From Hyphomonadaceae bacterium UBA7672 (GTDB lineage Bacteria; Pseudomonadota; Alphaproteobacteria; Caulobacterales; Hyphomonadaceae): DNA of 64,000 bases. Within the stretch, counting starts at the first letter, position 1. Every line of letters starts with the position of its first letter. A program made the position numbers and the translations under genes. Shown piece after piece: positions 1 to 8,054 of the stretch. The stretch covers positions 1-64,000 of the forward strand of contig DLHI01000016.1 of the NCBI GenBank assembly GCA_002483135.1, written 5' to 3'. The notes beneath the pieces were generated by a model. It had not been told where the DNA came from, made no database searches, and worked only from the letters and a program-made list of their open reading frames with translations.

Positions 1-200
1 CGGCTGCTGTCCGCACGCCTTGGGATATCGGACGTCTCCAGGACCCCCTCATGCGCGGACGTGTGCACTATACGCGCGGTGGGGAGACCCGGGGAAAGTG
101 ACGCGGGTTTCCTACAGTGGATTTTGGCTAGTCGCTTGAGCGTGCTCGGGAAGATTGTGGGGCCGCCACATTTCATTCGGCTGAATCTGGCGCTGCGCCA

Positions 201-336
201 CAGCTTGTCATCCCGGCCGAAGTGCGAAGCACGCAGAGCCGGGACCCATCGAGACGGTGTCGGGGTGGAGGAATGGGTCCCGGGTCTCCCCCGGACAACG
301 CTTCGCGTTTCCGGGGTCGCCCGGGATGACAAGCTG
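201..336. repeat. inverted repeat with TCATCCCGG arms
   Basis: The 16-base arm at 201-216 (reading cagcttgtcatcccgg) is the exact reverse complement of 321-336. The interior holds further CCCGGG- and CGAAG-rich palindromes. It is probably a dispersed intergenic repeat or its remains. It belongs to the same sequence family as the repeats at 368-492 and 5902-6023. Confidence 0.75.
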
Positions 337-367
337 CGGATGTGGCGCTGGAAGCGTGGCAGAGCCA

Positions 368-492
368 CGCGTTCCCGGCGCAGGCCGGGATCCAGCCTCA
401 GACAAGGAGCCGCGCGAAGCGCGACGAAACCCGTTCGAGCGCTTCGCGCGCATGTCTGCTGAGACTGGATCCCGGCCTGCGCCGGGAACGCG
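368..492. repeat. long inverted repeat, 28-base perfect arms
   Basis: Positions 368-395 and 465-492 are perfect reverse complements over 28 bases and contain CCGGGATCCAG. The 69-base interior carries a second palindrome around CGCGAAGCGC. A transcript would fold into one long cruciform or hairpin. No transposase is present, so this is a non-coding dispersed element rather than an insertion sequence. Confidence 0.85.
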
Positions 493-522
493 TGTGCCTT
501 GCACACGCTTCCAGATGCGGAG

Positions 523-612
523 CGCGTAGGGTGCATTGAGGCAGCGCCGAAATGCACCATCGCGCCACACGCACCAAAGGTGCATTTCGCGAAGCTCAAT
601 GCACCCTACGCG
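523..612. repeat. inverted repeat around TAGGGTGCATTGAG
   Basis: The 18-base arms 523-540 and 595-612 are perfect reverse complements. Just inside them a second imperfect pairing (GAAATGCACC near 549 with GGTGCATTTC near 579) extends the stem. This is a nested 90-base hairpin of a kind common between proteobacterial genes. Confidence 0.8.
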
Positions 613-683
613 GCTGGCGACGCACTCTGCATCAACCACCGCTCATCCGGACGAAAGTCAAAATGAGCGGGGAGACAGCGGCG

Positions 684-1496
684 CTAAGCGCTTTCGGACA
701 CAGTTTTAGGGACAGCGCGCGGGAAGTCAGGTGGCCAGTGCTCCCGCACATACTTACGGACAGCTTCGCCGCCCTTGTTCATCCAAAGCAATGTGTCGTT
801 AGCCTGTGCGGCGTTCGGCATTGCGTGAATATTTGGAGAAATCTCTCGTGCGTAGTCAAATGAACGGTCCATGTGAAGGCGCAGGCCAACCGCGTCGCGG
901 ATGGCGGAAAGAACGTTCGACGGCGTCAAGATCCAGTGTGGGTCTTCCCGATGAAGCAATTGGGCTGCCAGCGACTCAAATCTGGATTTCTGAATCTGAC
1001 CGTAAGCGATCATCTGGCTCAATTGTGCAGCATCATCAAATTCAGCGTGCTCGACAACGGCTTGAAGCACACTGAAAGATTCCGCAGGGAACGTCGGAAT
1101 AGTCGGCGGATTGACTCGTCGGGATTCGTCGAACTCGACACCCAGCCCGTCGGAGTCTTCTGAGTCTTCCAGTGGCCGATGTGGTCGAACAAAGACGCAG
1201 AGAAAATCGATACAGCTATTCGCATACCGATGGATTTCTGAAAGTGCGATCGGAAGGCCGGTTCTGACCGATCGAAGTTTTCGCGTCGCTTGGTCAGCTA
1301 TTCGCGTCTTCTCCGCCGCGATTTGTTCGGCATTTTGAGCAATCTGCTTGCGCAGGAAGTGGACCGTGGCCCACCCTACTGCCAGCGCGACAATGCCCGT
1401 CAACAATGTCTGGTGTTGATTTATCCAGAAGCCAACGTGCTGCATCCAACACGGTGTTCCCGGAATAGAGACAACGTTCAGACAAGTATCAGCCAT
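684..1496 (-). CDS. hypothetical membrane-anchored protein
   Basis: A 270-residue protein that I do not recognise. Residues about 28-48 form one hydrophobic helix, followed by a basic, Gln/Glu-rich stretch (about 49-75) that could be a short coiled coil. The remainder looks soluble and cytoplasmic. The ATG at 1496 is preceded by a GGGGGA ribosome site a few bases upstream, which supports this start. Base composition is visibly lower in GC than the neighbours and codon choice is less biased, and the gene sits alone between repeat-rich stretches. Both features suggest recent acquisition. No function can be assigned. It is more convincing than the antisense frames over the same DNA because it has a coherent membrane anchor and a ribosome site. 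Confidence 0.6.
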   Translation of the reverse strand: MADTCLNVVSIPGTPCWMQHVGFWINQHQTLLTGIVALAVGWATVHFLRKQIAQNAEQIAAEKTRIADQATRKLRSVRTGLPIALSEIHRYANSCIDFLCVFVRPHRPLEDSEDSDGLGVEFDESRRVNPPTIPTFPAESFSVLQAVVEHAEFDDAAQLSQMIAYGQIQKSRFESLAAQLLHREDPHWILTPSNVLSAIRDAVGLRLHMDRSFDYAREISPNIHAMPNAAQANDTLLWMNKGGEAVRKYVREHWPPDFPRAVPKTVSESA

Positions 1497-1903
1497 CTAA
1501 TCCCCCCAGGCAGTCTATCTACCTTGATCGCCGCACGAGCAACACTGTCAACACGTTGGTGACTGATCAATCGTCTCGCACCTCTCCCGGTCTCGCTGAT
1601 ATGCCGCTCCTTTCTCGCCTCAGCGACCTTCGCTTTCGGCTTCCGCAAGCTGCATTCCATATCGGTGTGTCTTACGGCATCCGCCGGCCGTTGGCCGGCA
1701 GCCCCTTCCGTCTCGCGGCTGCGCCGCGATCCACCTCCCCCGCTTCGCGAGGGAGGACAGGCGAGGACGACTGATGGCAACTCTGGACCGCCGGGCCCCT
1801 GCCCGGCAGTCCGCGCGGAGCACGGAAGAGGTGTTGGCGCTGAGGCGCTGGCCGCGCCGCTGATGCGGCGCGCTGCCGGGCGGGGGCCCGGCGGTCCGGA
1901 GAC
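1497..1903. other. intergenic stretch with palindromic repeats
   Basis: No gene is supported here. The region holds a GCCGGCC-N-GGCCGGC palindrome near 1681-1701, a hairpin near 1732-1757 (CTCCCCCGCTTCGCGAGGGAG type) and the long inverted repeat 1783-1899 that abuts the hemA stop. Open frames crossing it are artefacts of high GC. Confidence 0.6.
1783..1899. repeat. inverted repeat next to the hemA stop
   Basis: Arms 1783-1809 and 1873-1899 are 27 bases long and complementary apart from two positions. They contain CCGCCGGGCCC and CTGCCGGGC. The distal arm ends only five bases from the hemA stop codon, so the structure could also limit hemA read-through or protect the 3' end of the transcript. 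That role is inference. Confidence 0.75.
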
Positions 1904-3124
1904 TTAGGCCGCCTGTTGCAGGCCGAGCTGTTTCCAGATGGCCAGCAGGGCCGAGACCAGTTCGTCCATCATCGCTTCGGTGTGTTGTGGGCTCGGGGTG
2001 AAGCGGAGGCGTTCGGTGCCTTTGGGGACGGTGGGGTAGTTGATCGGCTGGACGTAGATGCCGAAGTCGAACAGCAGGGTGTCGGAGAGGGCCTTGCAGC
2101 GTTCCGGATCGCCGACGAGCAGCGGCACGATGTGCGTGTCGGCCATCATCACCGGGAGTTTGGCGGCGATCAGCTTCTGGCGAAGCATCTCGGCCTTCTC
2201 CTGGTGAACCTTGCGCAGGTTGCGGCCGAAATCGGAGCGGAGCTTGCGGATCGAGGTGAGCGCGCCGGCGGCGAGGACGGGGCAAGTCGAGGTCGAGAAG
2301 ATGAAGCCGGGGGCCATCGAGCGGATGGCGTCGACGATGGCGGTCTTGGAGGCAATGTAGCCGCCCATGACGCCATAGGCCTTGGCGAGCGTACCTTCGC
2401 AGATGGTGATGCGGTCCATCACGCCATCGCGCTGGGCGACGCCGGCGCCCTCTTCGCCGTACATGCCGACGGCGTGGACTTCATCGAGATAGGTGATCGC
2501 GTCGAACTCTTCGGCGAGATCGCAGAGCGCCGCCATCGGGGCGACGTCGCCGTCCATCGAATAGACCGACTCGAAGGCGATGACCTTGGGGGCGTCCTTC
2601 GGATCGTTTTCGAGCAGGGCGCGCAGGTGGCCGAGATCGTTGTGGCGGAAGATGCGCTTGGCGCAGTTGGCGCGCTTGATCCCCTCGATCATCGAGGCGT
2701 GGTTCAACTCGTCCGAATAGATGATGACGTTCGGCATGATCTTGGCGAGCGTGGAGAGCGTCGCCTCGTTCGAGACATAGCCGGAGGTGAAGAGCAGCGC
2801 CGATTCCTTGCCGTGCAGGCTGGCGAGTTCTTTTTCCAGTTCGACGTGATAGCGCGTCGTGCCCGAGATGTTGCGCGTGCCGCCCGAGCCCGCGCCGAAG
2901 GTGTCGACCGCTTCCTTCATGGCCGCGATCACGTCCGGGTCCTGGCCCATGCCGAGATAGTCGTTCGAGCACCAGACTGTGACATCCTGCTCGCGGCCAT
3001 CATTGTGGCGCACGGAGGCTTTCGGAAATTCACCCTTGTAGCGCTTGAGATCGATGAAGACGCGGTAGCGGCCTTCCGATCTGATTTCTTCCAGGGCGTT
3101 CTCGAAGTGGACCAGGTGTTTCAT
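1904..3124 (-). CDS. hemA: 5-aminolevulinate synthase
   Basis: Condenses glycine with succinyl-CoA to give 5-aminolevulinate, the first committed step of heme and tetrapyrrole synthesis by the C4 route used in alphaproteobacteria. The 406-residue protein is the usual length for the family and is a class II (alpha-oxoamine synthase) PLP enzyme. Visible motifs are [10 protein letters not shown] near 82, LDEVHAVG near 215 and the PLP lysine in TLAKAYG at Lys248. The ATG at 3124 is chosen because GAGAAG lies 7 bases upstream; a GTG at 3139 would add five residues. The gene is divergent from the exported protein at 3353 and has no operon partner. A weak FNR-like half site lies upstream but is not convincing. 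Confidence 0.97.
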   Translation of the reverse strand: MKHLVHFENALEEIRSEGRYRVFIDLKRYKGEFPKASVRHNDGREQDVTVWCSNDYLGMGQDPDVIAAMKEAVDTFGAGSGGTRNISGTTRYHVELEKELASLHGKESALLFTSGYVSNEATLSTLAKIMPNVIIYSDELNHASMIEGIKRANCAKRIFRHNDLGHLRALLENDPKDAPKVIAFESVYSMDGDVAPMAALCDLAEEFDAITYLDEVHAVGMYGEEGAGVAQRDGVMDRITICEGTLAKAYGVMGGYIASKTAIVDAIRSMAPGFIFSTSTCPVLAAGALTSIRKLRSDFGRNLRKVHQEKAEMLRQKLIAAKLPVMMADTHIVPLLVGDPERCKALSDTLLFDFGIYVQPINYPTVPKGTERLRFTPSPQHTEAMMDELVSALLAIWKQLGLQQAA

Positions 3125-3352
3125 GGGGTCGCTTCTCACTGGCGGTTCGCGCTTCTGTCAGGCGCGTTACGCACTAATTAGCCGCCATGCCTTCCCATTC
3201 CTAGACACAGATCAAACGCAAGTGCGTGTAGCGCCTTCAAGTCGCACGGGTTTTTTGCGAATGGTTCGCAACTGGAGGCCGCGTCTGGCCCCTCGTCGGG
3301 TGGCGGCAATTGAGCAATAGTCGTCTCGCCCTCACCGGGCGGGGACAGGACG

Positions 3353-4291
3353 ATGTGGAAGCCAATGCTGGTTCTGGCGGCGCTCGCGGCTGCGGGCCCG
3401 CACGCGTATGCGCAAGCTTCCGATATCCCGCGCACGGCTGATGGACGACCGGATTTCCATGGCGTGTGGGAAAGCCGGTGGCTAACGCCGTTCGAGCGGC
3501 TGGATGGCACGACGGAGGCGACAGTCTCCGGTGATGCGGCGTTGGCCTACGCCGCCGCGCGCACTAAGGCGCTGCAGAGTGAAGGCGTCGCGCTGCACCC
3601 TGACGAAGATTTCGATTTTACCGGACTGCTGCCAGCGGGCGATGGCGCGTTCCGGACCTCGCTGATCGTCGAGCCCGGCGACGGGAAGCGTCCGCAGACG
3701 CAGCTGTCGAAGGATCTTGGCGCGATGGGACGCGCAATCCGCAAGGCGGCGGAAAACCCGGAGGGCTTGTCGAATGATGAACGGTGCATGAGCGCCACCG
3801 GCCGCGCGCCGCTCGGCGTCAGCCCGGGAAGCATGTACCGGCAGATCGTCCAGACGCCCGGCCATGTCCTGATCTACACGGAAGACCAGATGGTGACGCG
3901 CATCATCGGCATCGATGCGGCGCCGCGGCCAGACGCGCTGGTGTCGCTGGCGGGCGACTCGGTGGCGGCGTGGGAGGGCGATACGCTGGTGGTCGTGACC
4001 ACGAAGATCAGGCCCCAGCTCGCCCCGCCGGGCGCACCGGCCTTCGACCAGCAGCGCCGCGTCACCGAGCGCTTCAGCCTGCTGGCGCCTGATCGCATCA
4101 GCTATGAGTATGTGCTGGAAGACAGCGCGATGCTGACCGCGCCCGTTCGCGTCCAGTACGATCTGCTGCGGACGGACCAGATTATCTACGAGTCCGCCTG
4201 CCACGAGGGGAACCACTCGATCGGCGGCATGATGCTCGGCGCGCGGTTGGCCGAACAGGCGCACGCCGCAAAGCCAGAACACAAGCCCTGA
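3353..4291 (+). CDS. exported protein of unknown function
   Basis: A 312-residue protein with an N-terminal signal peptide (hydrophobic residues about 5-20, cleavage likely after AYA at 20), so probably periplasmic. The mature part begins with the TADGRPDFHGVW motif and carries SNDERCMSATG, GDSVAAWEGDTLVV, a VTERF segment and a late YESACHEGN. These mark a widespread family of uncharacterised secreted proteins in proteobacteria and acidobacteria. Two conserved cysteines (in ERCMS and in SACHEG) could form a disulfide. An AGGA ribosome site lies just before the ATG. A hairpin at 4300-4330 follows the stop. It stands alone, divergent from hemA and convergent with the MarR gene, so context gives no function. 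Confidence 0.8.
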   Translation: MWKPMLVLAALAAAGPHAYAQASDIPRTADGRPDFHGVWESRWLTPFERLDGTTEATVSGDAALAYAAARTKALQSEGVALHPDEDFDFTGLLPAGDGAFRTSLIVEPGDGKRPQTQLSKDLGAMGRAIRKAAENPEGLSNDERCMSATGRAPLGVSPGSMYRQIVQTPGHVLIYTEDQMVTRIIGIDAAPRPDALVSLAGDSVAAWEGDTLVVVTTKIRPQLAPPGAPAFDQQRRVTERFSLLAPDRISYEYVLEDSAMLTAPVRVQYDLLRTDQIIYESACHEGNHSIGGMMLGARLAEQAHAAKPEHKP

Positions 4292-4299
4292 AAACAAAT

Positions 4300-4330
4300 C
4301 CGCCGGCGCTCGCGAGGCGAGGACCGGCGG
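4300..4330 (+). terminator. hairpin after the exported protein gene
   Basis: CCGCCGG (4300-4306) pairs with CCGGCGG (4324-4330), and CTCGC (4309-4313) pairs with GCGAG (4317-4321) around a three-base loop. It starts eight bases after the stop codon. There is no T-run, so it may act only as a weak terminator or 3'-end stabiliser. Confidence 0.5.
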
Positions 4331-4441
4331 TGTCGGGTATCCTTCGCTCGGGTCGGCGCTTGCGGCCAAGTCCGGCGGTTTCCTCCCCGAGGCTTACGGC
4401 TTCGCACTTTCAGGGCGAAGTCCGGTTTCGGTGTGGGCAGA

Positions 4442-4951
4442 CTACATCTGGTAGCGGATCTGGTCCGACCAGAAGCGCTCGAGGCGGGCGAGCGACTTGT
4501 TGAGTTGTTCGAGGTCATCCGTGCGGACCGAGGCGGTCGGCTCGAGGGCGCCGGCCTGCTTTTCGAAGAGATCAGCCACGCGGTTGCGCACAGCCTTGCC
4601 CGACGGCGTCAGCTTGAGGCGCACGGTGCGGCGATCGTCGTTCGAACGCGACTGGATGAGGTATCCGCCTTCCTGCAGCTTCTTCACGTTGTAGGACATC
4701 GACGTGCCAGCGAAGGAGCCGCGAGCGCGGAGCGCCGAGGCCGGGGTTTCGCTCTCGCCGATTTCGTACAGCAGGAGGGCCTGAACGCCGGTCAGCGAGC
4801 GCTCGCCATTGCGCTCGAGGCTGTCCTTGACGACGTCGTGCAGGCGGCGATGCGCTTGCTCGAGCAGGGACAGGGCCTTCAGGAAGGATTGCTCAACAGT
4901 ATCATCGTTTCCGCTCGCGCGGACTTTTGCGTTCAACATCACCACCACCAT
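4442..4951 (-). CDS. MarR-family transcriptional regulator
   Basis: A winged-helix repressor or activator of 169 residues. The helix-turn-helix spans roughly residues 55-95 and the wing carries SNDDRRTVRLKLT near 104-116, the classic MarR signature DxRxxxxxLT. N-terminal and C-terminal helices (about 20-45 and 120-165) would form the dimer interface. The start is uncertain: ATG at 4951 lacks a ribosome site, while an in-frame ATG at 4939 follows a GGTGGTGGTG run that could serve as one. It is transcribed divergently from the GH24 lipoprotein gene with 236 bases between them, so that gene is a candidate target. The effector is unknown. Confidence 0.9.
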   Translation of the reverse strand: MVVVMLNAKVRASGNDDTVEQSFLKALSLLEQAHRRLHDVVKDSLERNGERSLTGVQALLLYEIGESETPASALRARGSFAGTSMSYNVKKLQEGGYLIQSRSNDDRRTVRLKLTPSGKAVRNRVADLFEKQAGALEPTASVRTDDLEQLNKSLARLERFWSDQIRYQM

Positions 4952-5187
4952 CGTTTTTTGTTTGCCGCTCTTGTCGGCTTATGTGTGAAGCTACACGAGC
5001 TTGGCTAAGCAATTCCTAAGTCGAACGAGTTTTCTGCAATTTTCGACTCGGCTTTGCTGCATTTTTGCTTGGGCGATACTGTAATCAGAAAGTAAACGTG
5101 GGTTGGTCAGGACCTGCGGCGCGGGCTTTACACGTTCGCGGCTTGTGGTTGTCTCCATCTCCGCCGCTGGGGACGGAGGGACGAGAC

Positions 5188-5874
5188 GTGGCGAGGCGCA
5201 GGGTCCACTACATCAGCGCGATTTTCGCGTGCGCACTCGCAGCTGTCGCGCTGTCAGGTTGCGCGCCGCGCCCGGAAGCAGTCGAGGCGGAAGCGGAGAC
5301 GACGGCGACGCCCGCACCACCGCTTGTTCCGGATGTCGAGGCGGATGTCGTGCCGACACTCAACGGAATTCCCCTGGTGCCGCTGACCGCCCCTGTGAAC
5401 TTCCTCGACCCGCTGGAGCCGGACGCGGTCTATCGGATGCCGGCCGAATACAACACGAACCACACGGCCGTTCAGATCATCAAGGAAGAAGAGACGCTGC
5501 AGCTGGAAGCCTATGAGCTCGGCGGCGTCTGGCTGATCGGTTACGGCCATCTGATGCTCGAGGGCGAGAAGGACGTGATTACCGTGGAGGAAGCCGACGC
5601 CTTCCTGCGCGATGACCTGCACTGGTGCGAAGGCGCCATCGAGCGTTACGTCGATGTGCCGGTGACGCTGAACGAGTTCAGCGCGATGGTGGCGTTCTGC
5701 TACAATGTTGGCTCGGGCAAGACGCGCAAATCGTCGATCGTGAAGCGTGTGAACATCGACGACCGCCCGGGGGCGGCGAATGCCTTCCTGCTGTGGAACA
5801 GGATGAACGGCGTTGTGATGTCCGCGCTGGCCAAGCGGCGAGCGCGAGAGCGGACGTTGTTTATTACGCCTTGA
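5188..5874 (+). CDS. lipoprotein with GH24 lysozyme-like domain
   Basis: A 228-residue envelope protein. The GTG start at 5188 has a GGAGGG site seven bases upstream; in-frame ATG codons further up lack one. Residues 1-25 form a lipoprotein signal ending in the lipobox LSGC with Cys25 as lipid anchor, followed by an Ala/Pro/Glu-rich linker. From about residue 93 the domain matches the phage T4/P21-type muramidase fold, with glutamates at 100-102, the LEAY segment and IGYGH at 117-121. In active GH24 enzymes the Glu is followed by Asp and Thr (E-8-D-5-T). Here the Asp position reads Glu/Leu and the Thr position is Leu116. It may bind or remodel peptidoglycan with changed or no activity. It diverges from the MarR gene. 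Confidence 0.82.
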   Translation: MARRRVHYISAIFACALAAVALSGCAPRPEAVEAEAETTATPAPPLVPDVEADVVPTLNGIPLVPLTAPVNFLDPLEPDAVYRMPAEYNTNHTAVQIIKEEETLQLEAYELGGVWLIGYGHLMLEGEKDVITVEEADAFLRDDLHWCEGAIERYVDVPVTLNEFSAMVAFCYNVGSGKTRKSSIVKRVNIDDRPGAANAFLLWNRMNGVVMSALAKRRARERTLFITP

Positions 5875-5901
5875 GGCGGCTCGCTCTGCCGCCCCCCTGC
5901 A

Positions 5902-6023
5902 CCGCTCATCCCGACGAAAGTCGGGATCCAGGGCAAACGCCAAGTCTTGCTCCGCCTTGGAGCTTCAAGCCTGTTCAAGGTGCTTCACCGTTCCTGGATC
6001 CCGACTTTCGTCGGGATGAGCGG
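5902..6023. repeat. long inverted repeat, 31-base perfect arms
   Basis: Arms 5902-5932 and 5993-6023 are exact reverse complements over 31 bases. Each arm contains a smaller palindrome (CCCGACGAAAGTCGGG) followed by ATCCAGG. It lies between convergent genes, 27 bases after the lipoprotein stop and 35 bases before the end of the FrnE-like gene, so it may act as a bidirectional transcription stop. It is related to the repeats at 201-336 and 368-492. Confidence 0.85.
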
Positions 6024-6058
6024 GGATGGAGTCGCACCTACACGAAAGAGCGCACTCC

Positions 6059-6721
6059 CTACTCCGCAGCCCTCGCCGTCCCAGCGATTATCTGCCGGAT
6101 AGCTTGTTCGAATATCTGCGGGGGCTGGCCGCCCTGGATCATCCAGCGGCCTTCGAAGATCACTGATGGCACTGCATTGATGCCGCGATTGCGCCAGAGC
6201 GCTTGCTCAGTGCGGACTTCGGCGACGAACTCGTCCGATGCGAGGATTTCGCGGGCGCGGTCGGGATCGAGACCGGCGGCCTTGGCGGCTTCGACAAGGA
6301 CAGCGTGATCGCTGGTGGATTTCTGCTGGGTGAAGTTGGCGGCGAACAGAGCTTCCTTCAGCTCGAGCTGTCGGCCTTCGAGCCCGGCCCAGTGCAGGAG
6401 GCGGTGGGCATCGAAGGTGTTCCAGATGCGGCTTTCGGAATTGTAGTTGAAGTCGAAGCCGAAATTGGCGCCGGCTTCGCGGATGGCGTTGCGCGCGGCA
6501 GCGGATCGCTCGGCGGTCGAGCCATATTTCTTCTGGACGTGCTCGGTCGTGTTCTCGCCCTCGGGCGGCATGTCGGGGTTCAGCTCGAAGGGCTGGAAGT
6601 GGATGTCGGCCTCGACCTCATCGCCGACCTTGTCCAGCGCGGCCCTGAGCGAGCGCAGGCCGACGACGCACCATGGGCAGGCCACGTCTGAAACGAAGTC
6701 GATACGAAGCTTTTTGGCCAT
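6059..6721 (-). CDS. FrnE/DsbA-like thiol oxidoreductase
   Basis: A 220-residue cytoplasmic protein of the DsbA superfamily (2-hydroxychromene-2-carboxylate isomerase / FrnE group). The active site CPWC is at residues 15-18, right after the first beta strand (RIDFVSDVAC), as usual for the family. The helical insertion covers about 60-170, and the cis-proline strand is represented by NAVPSVIF near 193-200. There is no signal peptide, so it acts in the cytosol, probably in disulfide exchange or a glutathione-linked conversion; the substrate is not shown. The C-terminal GGQPPQIFEQAI is typical. It diverges from the hotdog protein gene with 113 bases between. Confidence 0.9.
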   Translation of the reverse strand: MAKKLRIDFVSDVACPWCVVGLRSLRAALDKVGDEVEADIHFQPFELNPDMPPEGENTTEHVQKKYGSTAERSAAARNAIREAGANFGFDFNYNSESRIWNTFDAHRLLHWAGLEGRQLELKEALFAANFTQQKSTSDHAVLVEAAKAAGLDPDRAREILASDEFVAEVRTEQALWRNRGINAVPSVIFEGRWMIQGGQPPQIFEQAIRQIIAGTARAAE

Positions 6722-6834
6722 GTGAGGTTCCCTTCCACGTCAATGTAGGGTGCGAATTCCGGAATCGCCATGGCTGGCCTTGGGGCATTCGGGCTGCAAT
6801 AACCGCCGCCCAACGTCCCGTCCGGGAGACTCGC

Positions 6835-7782
6835 ATGACACGCGCATTCGATACGCAGCTGGAGGCCATCGGCCAGGTCCTGGCCGGGCCGTGGCGCAAG
6901 CCGGTGAACATGCTGCTCAAGCAGAGCTACGACAATCACCTGTCGCTGCACGACGACGCCATGGCGCAGAAGCTGGGGTTCAAGGCCGGGCCGATCGAGG
7001 GGCCCACGCATTACAGCCAGTTCGCGCCGCTGGGCGTGGCGATCTGGGGCGACCGCTTCCTCGCGGAAGGATGTCTGTCTGCGCACTATCGCAACATGGT
7101 GATGGAGGGCGAGGAAGTGCGCGCCTTCATGGAGCGCGAGCCGGGAGATGACCACGCGAAGATCTGGGCGACGAAGCGCGATGGTACGGAAGTGTTGAAG
7201 GGCACGGCCTCCGTGGGGCTCAGCGCGCCGCCGACGGCGCTGGACCTGCGGCTGAACGAGTTGCCTCCGCTGGAGCAACCGGTGATCCTCAGCGACCTCA
7301 AGGTCGGGCAGAAGACGGCGCGCATTCCCGTGCGGATGGATGCGAACCAGCACATGGGGGCGCTGTATCCCTTCTCGCTCAACGAGAAGCTGACAGCGAT
7401 CACGGAGAACTCGCCGTGGTATTCGGGATCGGACAATCCGTGGGGCCGGGCGATCATACCGGTCGAGATGATCAGCGTGCTGCTGAACCATGTAGCGCGG
7501 CAGGACGGGCTGAAGATGAAGGGGCCCGCGATTGGCCTGTTTGCCGACCAGGAGATAAGCCTGATCAAGGGTCCGCTGTTCGTGGGCGAGGACTATGAGA
7601 TCGAGCGCGAGGTCGTGGCGCTGTCGGGCAGCCGACGGACGGAGAGCTACTGGATGCGCACGCGGGTCTATCACCCCGGCAGCAGCGAGGTCATCGCCAC
7701 CATGCTGCTCAACCATGCGACGCTGAAGGATAGCTACGCCCGCTATGCCGAGGAGAAGGCCGCGCTCTATCCGGCGGCCTAA
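6835..7782 (+). CDS. double-hotdog (MaoC-like) protein
   Basis: A 315-residue protein with two probable hotdog folds. The first (about 15-125) carries the central-helix sequence AGPIEGPTHYSQF and a strand pair around GCLSAHYRN and KGTASVGL. The second (about 150-300) starts at LKVGQKTARI and includes AIIPVEMISVLLNHV. Family members act on acyl-CoA or acyl-ACP thioesters as hydratases, dehydratases or thioesterases. The usual MaoC catalytic Asp/His pair is not clear here, so no reaction is assigned. The ATG at 6835 follows GGGAGACTCGC; a longer in-frame extension overlaps the divergent gene and is less likely. Confidence 0.65.
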   Translation: MTRAFDTQLEAIGQVLAGPWRKPVNMLLKQSYDNHLSLHDDAMAQKLGFKAGPIEGPTHYSQFAPLGVAIWGDRFLAEGCLSAHYRNMVMEGEEVRAFMEREPGDDHAKIWATKRDGTEVLKGTASVGLSAPPTALDLRLNELPPLEQPVILSDLKVGQKTARIPVRMDANQHMGALYPFSLNEKLTAITENSPWYSGSDNPWGRAIIPVEMISVLLNHVARQDGLKMKGPAIGLFADQEISLIKGPLFVGEDYEIEREVVALSGSRRTESYWMRTRVYHPGSSEVIATMLLNHATLKDSYARYAEEKAALYPAA

Positions 7783-8054
7783 CGGCGCGGATTAACCCTG
7801 TCGCCGGATCAAACGATCTTCCCGCCTGCAGCCTGTTCGCAGCAATTGATTGCGCGATATTGGCCGGACGCGAGCATAGATGTCGCGAGACCGCCGCTCG
7901 CCGAAACTCGATTGCGGGGGCATGAGCCGTGCGCGGCCAGCCTCGCGGGAGGCATGTCCACGCAAATGATGCCGCAGCGGGGGCTATTCGATTGAAATTC
8001 TGTGCCTAGCTGGTAGGCGCTCAGTCTCATTGAGGACTGGACGAGTTTACGCGC

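Larger units (their letters stand above)
1..683. other. repeat-rich intergenic stretch, no supported gene
   Basis: No convincing coding region lies between the window edge and the hypothetical gene that ends at 684. The open frames on both strands run through palindromic repeats and show no ribosome site or recognisable protein. The stretch is dominated by three inverted repeats, listed separately, of the short palindromic intergenic type seen in many alphaproteobacteria. The first 200 bases show nothing recognisable. Confidence 0.6.

Noticed and set aside
208..639. Overlapping open frames on both strands in the first 700 bases
   Set aside because: They run through palindromic repeats and have no ribosome sites or family match.
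1620..2285. Frame on the minus strand overlapping the 3' part of hemA
   Set aside because: Out of frame with hemA, rich in Arg/Pro/Ala from GC bias, and crosses the palindromic repeats.
1916..3181. Long frame antisense to hemA
   Set aside because: Shadow of the hemA codon bias; composition is a repetitive Gly/Val/Asp/Glu mix with no motifs.
3202..3215. FNR-like box upstream of hemA (TTGAT followed by a degenerate second half)
   Set aside because: Only one half site matches; too weak to call without binding data.
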